This document shows, piece after piece, positions 46,583 to 58,500 of a stretch of DNA of 64,000 nt. A program made the position numbers and the translations under genes. The notes beneath the pieces were generated by a model, which was not told the DNA's origin, did not search any database, and saw only the letters and a program-made list of their open reading frames with translations. Numbering within the stretch: position 1 is the stretch's first letter; each line of letters opens with the position of its first letter. Source of the stretch: Temnothorax longispinosus (taxonomy: Eukaryota > Arthropoda > Insecta > Hymenoptera > Formicidae); NCBI RefSeq assembly GCF_030848805.1, contig NC_092369.1, positions 903,798-967,797 of the forward strand, written 5' to 3'.

Positions 46583-49500
46583 TTGTATACTTGATTAATT
46601 TATTATAGCAAATAAAAATAAAAAAAGACTACTTCTCTCAAACAACAATAAGAAATTGGAAAATTACATAATCAATTTTCAAAAAATATATTATAGTATA
46701 ATCAACTATAATATATTTTTATGGATTATATATATAAATATAATTCATAACATAGTATGTATAACCTAATAGTATATTTTTTACATAAAAAGTTGTTTGT
46801 ACAAAAAAAAATTAAGATTAAAATTTTTGCAAAGATAAGATACTATGTATACGCCAGAAAAATTGTTTTCTTTAGTGCATTAAGGTGATCCTAAAGCCGT
46901 GATCCTAACCGGTTTTTTTCTTAGCACTAATCTTTTAATTGGCTTTATAGAAATACAAAATTCTTGTCTAGAATTAAAGTACGCATCAAAATCTAAGTCA
47001 TGGTGGTCGAATTTATATCGAAAACGAAAAAAAATTAATATTTTTTGTTATACGTGACGCCACCACATATAAATTCGACCACCATGACCTAGATTTTGAT
47101 GCGTACTTTAATTCTAGATAAGAATTTTGCATTTCTATAAAGCCAATTAAAAGATTAGTGCTAAGAAAAAAACTGAAAAAAACCGGGGTAATTATGCAGT
47201 ATAGGGGAGGCACCTCCGATGACCTTGACCTTGACATATGTTGTCAAGGTCACCCTCCTGAGTGACCTTCAGAAGGTTTTAGCCGTCGCTCGTTTTTTAT
47301 TAAAAAGTTATTAACAAAAAAAAGTTTGGCGACCTCACCGATTTTAATGACCTTGATATATGTTGTCAAGGTCATGACCCCGAGTGACCTTCAGAAGGTT
47401 TTAGCCATCGCTCGCTATTCGTTAAAAAGTTATTAACAAAAAAAGTTTGGAAAATATAGTATATATAAGTGCATATATAGGTTAGTTGACGCGCTTTAAA
47501 CACTTAAATACTTTTAAAGCGCGTCAACTAACCTATGTAGGTTAGTGATCAACGATTTACTGCTTTAAATGTTGTGTTTTGGTAAAGCAGCGACTTTTTC
47601 GCAAAATAAAATATTCTCTGCTTTAACAAAAAAAACTTCAATTTATCAACAATTTACTACTTTAAATGTTGTGTTTTGGTAAAGCATATAAAGTTATAGA
47701 AGTTGTGATTTTCTTTAAAGCAGGGCACACATACATGTGTGTATGTCCTGCTTTATAGAAGTTGTGATTTTTTTTAAAGCAGGGCACACACACGTATATA
47801 TTAGTTATTTATGCCTTCCAATACTCAAAATAGCTGCTATATTTTCCAAACTTTTTTTGTTAATAACTTTTTAACGAATAGCGAGCGACGGCTAAAACCT
47901 TCTGAAGGTCACTCAGGAGGGTGACCTTGACAACATATGTCAAGGTCAAGGTCATCGGAGGTGCCTCCCCTATACTGCATAATTACCAAAACCGGTTAGG
48001 ATCACGGCTTTAGGATCACCTTAAGGGGTAACACCACTCTAGCGCCTGGAGAAAACAGCTTAATTTTGACAATTTTTTATGGGAATATAGTGAATGGAAT
48101 ACAAAATCTGTTTAAAGGCCTTTATTGTACATACTTTAAAGTGTGTTCACAATTTTTTTTAATTTTTTTTTTACAAAATGGCGGCGCCAGAGCTCAGCAA
48201 AGGAAGCCTCTTCGTATTTTGCGGCCGGAAAGATTTCTCCTCCAATTTTTGACCTGGAACAAAAAACAAAAAATTTTTTAGTTTTATATAAGATTATCTC
48301 GGGAAGTACATACGGAAATTAAAAAAATATTATTTTTTGTAAAAATGGTGCACGATGATATTTTTTAATTTCCGTATGTACTTCCCAAGATAATCTTATA
48401 TAAAACTAAAAAATTTTTTGTTTTTTGTTCCAGGTCAAAAATTGGAGGGGAAATCTTTCCGGCCGCAAAATACGAAGAGGCTTCCTTTGCTGAGCTCTGG
48501 TGCCGCCATTTTGTAAAAAAAAAATTAAAAAAAATTGTGAACACACTTTAAAGTATGTACAATAAAGGCCTTTAAACAGATTTTGTATTCGATTCACTAT
48601 ATTCCCATAAAAAATTGTCAAAATTAAGCTGTTTTCTCCAGGCGCTAGAGTGGCGTTACCCCTTAAACAAGGATATTATATCTACCATATTGTTGTAATA
48701 AAGAATTACTCTAAAATTTTTCAAATTGTGCTAAATTTTTAAATTACTTAAAAACAAATATTAACAAATTTCAGATATTAACAAATAAAATATATGTAAT
48801 TGTGTAAAGCATATATAATTATGTCTGAGTTGTAAAAGTTATATTTGTAATAAATATATAAATAGTTATAAAGAAATTAATGTTTTTTTTAGTATTAAGG
48901 TAATTCACAAGTTTAACTCATATGTTTAATCAACTGTTTGATCAATTCATCATGTGTAATGCATTACAATAATAATTATAATAAACTAAAAAATGTTTTC
49001 AAGAAATACATTTCACTGTCTTATCAATTGTAAGATAAATGTTGGATGTACATGAGAAACAATTACTGCGATTGTGAAATACGATTGGGTATGTATTATG
49101 GAACTTTTTGGAATAGATTCCGATCGGAATTAATTGTTTAAAAACAAACCGAATATATAATGGCTCAGAAGATTAAAATTCAAATGTCAAATAAAAAGCT
49201 CTCTGAGAGCCAACGCAAGATTTTAGTGCTTTTTCTTATCTCTATTTCTTTGTCTTAAACATTACAAACATTTCGATCTTAATATTAGAGCATCTTCAGT
49301 GTTACAGCAAGTCAGCATTCCCCGTTAATTTCCATCCACATTATTGTCACAATTATTGTGCCTCCGGATCGTATCAATATCGTATCAACCAACTCACGAA
49401 TTTTGGACAGAATTTTGGAGTTGTAACACGAGTTATAATACAAAAAACATCTTAAATTATTATGGCGACACTAGACGACATGAGTTGAAATACGGAATAC

Positions 49501-52500
49501 ATCAAATCAATACTGACAATAATATGGATGGAAATTAACGGGGAATGCTGACTTGCTGTAACACTGAAGATGATCCAATGTTAGGATCTAAACATTTGTA
49601 ATGTTTAAGACGAAGAAATAGAGATAAGAGAAAGCACTAAAATCTTGCGTTGGCTCTCAGAACTCCTTATTTGACATTTGAATATTAATTGTTTAGTTAT
49701 TTCCTAGATTTCTATTATGTTTTCTACGAAATAATTACGATCAAAATCCATTCCGAAAAATTCCATAATACGTGCCCTGATAAGAACTAAAAACAGATAA
49801 ATAAACAGTAGCTTCAAAGTGCACCAAAGATTGTGATTATTGTTAGAGGATCGCTGCGTTCAGGTCAATATAGATATACCTTAACGCCTTGTTGGCTGCT
49901 GGATTTGTTGCGTATGCTCAGGCTCCTGCGCAGACGTTTCTAAAAAATAATTAATACGCGTACCTACATAGTCTATATGTTACAAATAGCTCAATATACC
50001 CTTAAGAAAAAGAGCAATTAATGTTTAAAGTTGTATGTATTAAAAATACATCCCTTAATCCAGTAATTATGGTTCAACATATTAATGGCGCAAATATTAC
50101 AAAGTAAGCAAAAGAAAAAACCAAAGGCAAGATTATATTGTTTCAATCATAAGGATGAAATAATGTATGTAGGAGGGACTATATGCATTAATACTGGACT
50201 GTCTAAATAAATATAATTTAAAAACTATACATGTGTTGTATATATTGATATATATACAATTTTGGAACAAAAACTTTCCTCTTAAGGCAAGCAACCATAT
50301 ATTTTACACTTGTTAGTTACACAAGCTTTCAAAACAAAAATTTGTTAATGTCTTGTACCCGGTACATTTAGGATTTGCATAATCTCAATCAACAATACAG
50401 TAGATATATCAAATTATATTGTTTTACAGCTTTTTTATATAATTAGTATAACTTTCACATAATTTTATTGTAATCTTAGTCAATTACTGCAATTTTTTTC
50501 ATAGAAAATATTACGTATCAGGACACATAACTAAGAATATCTAGAACTCTTTAACAAGTATTTATCATAATACTGTCATTTCTCTCTAAGATGCAAAATA
50601 ACTACCTCGACATCTGGTCCTGTTGGAACACTGTGTTCAGAATCGCTATCTTCCTTTTCATCTTCCAAAGCAATCAGATGCTCTTCCTGCGTTTGGGGCA
50701 TTAGTTGTAATTCTTCTCTGCTTTTGAATTCCAATCGCGTTATATATAAAGGGCAAAACAACCCCAAAATCACCTAAAAATACATTTAAATATATGGTTG
50801 GGGAAAAAGTAATCCATTATTTTTTCGCTAGATGGCTTTAGTGATATATCTCACATTCACGTGATGTATTAATCGCATAGGTTAGAGATCCTCAAGTAAC
50901 TTTACTTGAGAATCTCTAGTATAGGATAACCTATAACATTTTTGTGATTGGTCGTAAAAGATAGACGTCAACAAAGAGAAAATTCGGTATTTTTACAATT
51001 TTGCTTCAATAAAGGCGAAAATGCAAGCCAGGCGGCTGAAATTGTGAATGGTGTTTATGGTCCCAATACTGTCACAGTCAATCGCGCGCAATTTTGGTTT
51101 CGTCGATTCCGTTCCGGTAATTTCGATGTTAAAGATGCATCTCGCACAGGTAGGGACCGGGCTTCTATGAGAGAGGCATCATGAAATTACCTTTGAAATG
51201 GCAACAAATTGTAGAACAAAACGGTGCATATTGACCCAAATCGAACAATCCTAACTATGTTAAATAAAGCCTTGAAATAAACGAAAAAATAATGGATTAC
51301 TTTTTCCCCAACCTAATATGCATGTTATAAATGTTAAATATACAAGGTGTTTCCTAAGTAAGTACACAAACTTGAAGGAGATATTCCTTGGCTTATTTTA
51401 AGAAGAAAAGGCCCCTATAAACATGTGCCCTAAACTGCTTCGTTTTCAAAATACAGGGCGTCAAAGTTGAGAGAAAAAATATGAAAATTTCGAAAATCTG
51501 GAAAACGTTTAGAGCTATTTTATTCAAATTTGGTGCGTACATATGGTATTAAGAATCATATTCCAGTACCGACGAAACATTTTTAGATACACCATCAGAA
51601 ACGCATCAAAAAATTTTTGACTATTTTAAAAACGAAACAGTTTAGGACATATGTTCATAGGATCTTTTCTTCCTAAAATAAGCCAAGGAATATTCCCTTC
51701 AATTTTTTGTACTTACTTAGAAAATATCCTGTAAAGGTATTAAGGATTAGTTAACTAAAGTTAAACAAGTTACAATAGATTGATCTATTACCTTTAAATT
51801 AGTATTTTTACGTGTTCGAAGGCCACCCATCCATAAATCGGCCAAAATAATTTGACTACAAGGATGAGCCAATAGCGGCCGATGATTCGCTGTAACTGCG
51901 AGTGACAAGCATGTCTGTCCCGACCAATTTTGAAGTTCTGAAGTTAATAGTTGCTGTGTTTGATCATCGTCTTGTCGGTAGCAGTAGTCCAATAATTCAA
52001 GCGCTATAATAAAAAACGTACAATTTGTAGTTAGTTGTACGACAGTGGTTTTATACAGTAAAAAATAAAACGTAATTCTAACATTTTTTACATGGCCCAG
52101 AAAGTCTTAATTTTAAAGTTATATTAACACATGATATTAATTATTTTACAGATTTTACTTAAATTATGTGTAATAGAAACATTTAATTTTAGTAAATTTA
52201 ATTATTTTGTATGTCAAAGTTTACAATTATTTGAAAATTTACGTTTAACTTTTGTTTATGTGTTAAAATAACTTTAAGACGTGTTGATTTTTTAAAGTAA
52301 TTGTGTTAAAAAAACTCAAAATAATATTTAATTTCTAAATAACATATATAAAGTGTATATAAAGTGCATATATTAAGTTATCACATTGACATAAATGTAA
52401 CACATGAAAATGTTAAGAAAATAATAACATAGCTGTTGTATGTTAATTTTACATTGAAATAATAATCAAATCTTGGTGACACAAGAAAATTTTAACATAT

Positions 52501-55500
52501 GGACCGCATATGTACACATAATTTTTTACTGGGTATCTAAGATTCAAGTCGTATTATCGTACCGATGTTTTCAAACTCCTTGCCGTAACCGCGTAATTCG
52601 TCGTAAACCTCCGTTTCCAGATCGTCCTCGGCCGCCTCATGCGCCATCGCCTTGTACAATTTTAGCGCGACGAGAGCCTTTGCTAACGCTTCTTCTCCGT
52701 GTTGCCACATCAACAAAGCCATTTGCTGGCGTTTTGTTAGCACGGCCCAGATAAGCAGCTCATTAAAAGGATAATCGAAGAGAGGAGTATCGCGATTAGC
52801 CGGTAACGTCTCGGCGAGCAGACTCATAGTCAGACTGTCAGACTTTCCGCCGGAGCCTGTGTAATAGCGCGTATTGCAGTTCGGAGCGCAGCTGTTTCGA
52901 TGCATATGTTGCTGATGACCACCGGATCTCTTCATCACCTTCGTATAGATCATGCGAAATCTTCGCCGCGTATATTGCGCGCGATACGCACCGCCCATTA
53001 GCTTGTTAATCACAAGGCCGATGTCGTGCAACGTATACATGTAACCCCGTGGAATATTCGGCCGTACATCGCGCAAGATGTAGCCCAATGTGTTCGATGG
53101 GCCTTCTTTCTGGTTAATTCGAGAAAAAAAAAGAAACATACTACAACATTCTACGTAAATTGTAATAATTAAATTTTCCAAGTAAATTATTTCTATAATC
53201 TTTCTCTTTGTATTATAAAGGACCACGCGCGTGCGCGTACGCACACAAATAAATTTCATAAAATACATAAATTTATTATAACTAAAAATAAAATTGTTTA
53301 TTTACCAAGCGATATAGCTTGTTTGCTGTATACATATATAAATTGTTTACTAAGAAAAATTATTGCTATAGAAATAAAGTTGACCTACCGTATTATATAG
53401 CTCTTCAAGACGAGGTATCGATAAAAACTTCCGCATGGATACTCCATTTTCCAGTAGAAGTTTCACAAAGTCTATTCTGTCGTGCTGAAGTGCTTCCATC
53501 ATAGCTTGTTCTAAAGCGCCAGGTGGCCATTTTTGACCGTAGACAAAGATTTCACTTCGGGCGATGTCCACGCGGTTCCATATTAAAGAAAGAGACAACT
53601 GCTCAGCCGGGGATAATTGTTTCGATTTAAACAGGGCTGTCAATATCGTTTGATCGAGCTCTTGCGGTCTATCTTGCGATATTCTGAACACAGTGATCTA
53701 TAAGAATATAACTCTTACTTAGAAAATTTTCAGTTTAACATTTACGATGCAAAGCTAAATTTTATTTCTAATAAAAATATCAACTATTGATATAGATACC
53801 AAATGTTTTTTTCGTGTACACTGCAAGAGTTCTGAACAGAGCTGACTCGCTTGCTCGGCGGAAACTTGAAACGTGCGTTTAATAGTTTCCAAAACTTGCT
53901 CCTTAACACCTTCCAAAGGTCCTTCTCCGTCACCAGTCTGTCCGTCTCTCCATCTGCATAAAAAGCATACTTTGGCTGCGGTCTGATTTACGCTCACAGC
54001 GCTGAAAGCATCGCTCTATCTTCGTTTGATATTCAATGTGCAACGAAGACAGAATAATGCTTAAGCACTATTGTGCTTAATCTCACATCTCATGTGAGCG
54101 TAAATCGGACCGCATTGCAGCCTTTGTAAACATGCATAATGTATTTTTCTAAAATATGCGTAAATATTGTGCAAGCCATTACTTGTGCATAAAAGCGATC
54201 AGATCAGCTGCACGTCCCGAACCATCACAAACTACTACAGGCACAGGTGGATCATCCGTCACGTACTCTAAAACTGCGCGAATTGTATTCGTTCCACCTT
54301 CGATAACTAATGCGACTACCGGTATGCTACTGTGTGTATCTGGAAGCATCGGTGAATCAGAGCATCTTAAATTATAGAATTTTAGTACATGTGGATCAGT
54401 GTAACGCTTACATGGTTGCAATTTTAAATTTGAGATGTATTTTTCTAATCTTCTACGGAGAACAATCTCTGCACCATACCGACCGCCAGTACCATTGTCT
54501 ACTAATAAAAAGTAAGCGTGACGATTGTTTAACACTGTATACTTAGTCCTGCAAATCCATATATATATATACATAAAATATACTTTATCAAAATCTCATG
54601 TTTCAAAAATACCTTTACCGTGTAAATATGTAATCTTACCATGGTGAGGAGACGCAATCGTATGATACTTCTCCACCGCAACCAACTAATTCGTGACTTT
54701 TATCCAAAATTCCCCAAGGGGCAATACCTATACTTACTACACGACCTTGTCGTTGAGAGCGTTCCAACAACAATGCGTCACCGACCTGTCGTGTTACACC
54801 TACAAGAATTAACATGTAAAGAGTTAATTTCTTTTCATTGAAGTTACATTACTATTATTTTTCATGAACAGGAATATACCTGTGTTTGTCCCCCCTGTAA
54901 ATATCCATGCTCCTGTTGTTTTAGCAGCTTTTAATAAGCCTTTACGCAAAACTTTTTTCAGACTTGGTTGAAGCTCGAAATTTGATCGACCACCATGGAC
55001 AGTAATTAATAATTTGGGCAATCCTAAATTCCATTCCCGACATAATAGTTGTACGATCGGTTCTGGTCGTGTATCATGAGCCAATCTTACATACTACAAG
55101 TAATGTGCAATGTTATTTCCTCATTCATAAATACAATAATTATTTTTATAAAACATTATATAATGTCTAATATCTCTAGTCTCTGTATATATATATATAT
55201 AAAATAGAATGTCTGTATGTCTGTTCTTTATACACTCTTAAACCCTTTGATCGATCTGGACCAACTTTGGCACAGTTACTCTCTACATCCCTGGCAAAAC
55301 ATTAGGCGCAAAATCAATTTTTGATTACCGATTTTTATAGATACCGGTTTCCAAAGTATTTCTATGATAATAATTAATCAAGTATTTTTTAATGACGATG
55401 AGTTCAATTTTTCCGTTTTCCAGAAAATCGGTCCATTAATGAATGAGTAGTTCGTGGAAGAAATGGAACCGGTTTTAAAGTTGGTCCAGATCGGTCAAAG

Positions 55501-58500
55501 GATTTAAGGGGATGCTGGAGCCGTAGCCAAACTCGATCAGCGTCGATAAAGAAGTGCTCACCGATTCTTACATATACATACAGAGCGCGAGCAAACTCGA
55601 TCAGCATCGATAAAGAAGTGCTCACCGATTCTTACACATACATACAGAGCACCTAACCTTGCATCTTCCACTGGTCTAAGTAATATCTTTTTTTTTATTC
55701 AAATCTTACTTCTAATTGCACGATATTATTCCTGACAGTTTTTTGTAGAGGGCTGTATCACTATTTTCTATAAAAAAAAACTGCAGAATTTTTGTATAAA
55801 GCAAATTTGTCGTTAGGTTAGGACATTTCTCTATACTATTATATAAAAAGGAAAAGTTTGTACTGTTGTTCGGGGTAATCTTAGAAACTATTGGACCGAT
55901 TTTGAAAGTATTATATATGAAGTAAGGATAGAATTTCTCGGGGAGTGCTATAGGGTGTATAGTTCTTCGTTACCAATCTTTTGGAAACCGGTTTTTCTAA
56001 TTTCTTCAATTTTCCAAGAAATAATTGACCGAATTTTAAAGAATTGCATATAAAACAAGGGTAGAATTTCCCGGGGAGTGCCATAAAGTGTATAATTTTT
56101 CGTTACCGATCTTTTTTGGAACCGGTATCCGAAATTTTTCCAATTTTTCGGGAAATAATTGACCGAATCTTAAAGAATTGTATATAAAACAGGGGTAGAA
56201 TTTCCCGGTGAGTGCTATAAACTGTATAGTTTTTCATTACCAATCTTTATTGGAACCGGTATCTGAAATTTTCCAATTTTTCGGGAAATAATTGACCGAA
56301 TTTTAAAGAATTGTATATAAAACAGGGGTAAAATTTCCTAATAAAGGGTTACCGATTTCAGTCTAAAAAAATCTATGTAATTGTTTTGATTTCTGCAAAT
56401 TTTGCGATATCAAGCTAATTTTTTTTATGGATAGAATATTATTATATTGAATTTGGTGAGAATCGGTGATTACCGATTTTTTATTCCTTGGTTTTTTAAT
56501 TGAAAAATCGAGGTTCTGTGTACATTGCGAGCGAGCAATCTCAAAATTCCCGAAAAAACGCCTGGGTAAACCAAGGGATGTTGTCGCTGATCGGTAAGTG
56601 AAATATCGGAAAAGCGGAAATGACTCAATAGTGTGAAACTCGAGTAGAAAAAGACCGGTTACGACATGTTTAATCCACGAAAACATTTATGCGGTCCGAT
56701 TTGAAATTAGAGGCATTTATAGTTATGACTCAAATTACGAATATCAATTTTATCCGAGTGTAATAATTGGAAAAATGGATGCAATATGTGATCATTGTCA
56801 AGTAAAAAAGTTTAAAACTTAAGCACCTAGAATGTGTTATTCATGCAGAAAAGTTAAACTACCGTCTTTAAATCAACCACCCGACACACTCCTTATGTTT
56901 ATCCACAATAAAGCGGGGAGCACACACTTCTGCACAACGCATAATGCGTAAGCATAAGAAAACTGATTGGTCTATTTCCTTATGCACATGTGTATGGACC
57001 AATCAATTTTCTTATGGTTACACATTATGCGTTGTGCAGAAGTGTGTGCTCCCCGCTTTATTGTGGATAAACATAAGGAGTGTGTCGGGTGGTTGATTTA
57101 AAAACGGTAGTTTAACTTTTCTGCATGAATAACACATTCTAGGTGCTTAAGTTTTAAACTTTTTTACTTGACAATGATCACATATTGCATCCATTTTTCC
57201 AATTATTACACTCGGATAAAATTGATATTCGTAATTTGAGTCATAACTTCCTGACAGTTTTTTGTAGAGGGTTGTATCACTATTTTCTATTAAAAAAAAC
57301 TGCAGAATTTTTGTATAAAGCAAATTTGTCGTTAGGTTAGGTTAGGACAATATTTATAAAAATAAAATTTTTTTTAGTTTATCAGAAAAAATGATGTACA
57401 GCCCTTTACATCTTTGTGCGTACTTTAATCGTGTAAAAGGATTTTCCATTCTGTTCAATCAATTCAAAGATATTGCTTAGGCCGATAATGTCAGTGTCGC
57501 TGTCACTCCAGGATCCCCTTAAGAGTGTATAAAAAACAGACATACAAACATTCTATTTTTCACATCACAGTTTTTCCAGGGGTGTATAGTCTATTAATAA
57601 ATGAGTAGTTTGCGTTCAAAATTTTGGTTTCCAGAAAATCCATTTATTAATAAAAAATTAAACCCATCGACGTTTTAAAACATTCTGAACACATTGGCAT
57701 CAAAAACATAAAAAGCATTGGATATATACTTGCGCTTTTGTAGGGTGCGGGCCACCCTGAAATTCAATGGTACCATACGCATCAGTGGGAAATGGACGAG
57801 TATTTTTTCCCGGAGACCATTGTTCATGATCCTTTTCCTTGCTTTCGCCAAGATTGTGACTTTGAATATCCGCCCCAATCCCGCAATGATGAGTATATGA
57901 ATAGCCACAGCAACATCTATAATAATACAATATTATATCATGTACAATATATTTACTAGCGAATTCGGTTGGACGCACCAGTACGCACTCAGTGCACATT
58001 AAAGTCGTTGTACACTGATTTAATCTCTAATATTTACAGTAAAATGCAAATATTTTTACTGATAAATGCCCAATACATATTTTACCAAATAATACAATAA
58101 ATATAATTGAGGGTTTTGTGATTTAACACATTTATAAATATTAAACATACACTTTATGTTGATTTGTGTACAATGGCTTTAAAGTGCACTGATTGTGACT
58201 GCGCACTGGTGCGTCTAAACAAAGGAGGATGTTAAAAAGAGGCCATTTTTGGCCCGCTAGTGCAAGGTGAAAACGTACTAGAGATTGTTATTTGGACCAT
58301 TTAAGAAAGGAAAATGACATTTATTTTATCCTGAAGTGGTGGGAACATGGTTAGAATAAGCGAAGTTTAGCTCGTTTTACCCTTTGACGACAAAACATGT
58401 ACGCATAATTTCTTTTTAGAAAGTATTTGACCGATATTCATAAAACTTGGTGTAAAAAGGTTTTGTGTAATGCGTTTTTCGATTTTAGAGCCAATTTTTG

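Larger units (their letters stand above)
55508..57518. mobile_element. TTAA-flanked composite element of 2.0 kb (TRPM intron)
   Basis: GGGGATGCTGGAG at the left and CTCCAGGATCCCC at the right are inverted ends, with TTAA at 55504-55507 and 57519-57522. Inside are Helitron-family tandem units (55855-56345, inverted relative to 13442-15135), a long palindrome (56730-57245) and two direct copies of TTCCTGACAGTTTTTTGTAG that flank it (55727 and 57248). Confidence 0.7.
55187..57570. repeat. Helitron-like foldback with a nested TTAA element (TRPM intron)
   Basis: AGAATGTCTGTATGTCTG then TTCTTTATACACTCTTAA at the left is mirrored by TTAAGAGTGTATAAAAAACA then GACATACAAACATTCT at the right (57519-57560). 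The left end resembles the 5' ends of the Helitrons at 13442-15135. The arm at 55238-55275 (CTTTGATCGATCTGGACCAA) also pairs with 55480-55503. Confidence 0.6.

Noticed and set aside
48066..48621. Two 71-codon frames, one on each strand, nearly identical
   Set aside because: They are mirror images produced by the long palindrome, not genes.
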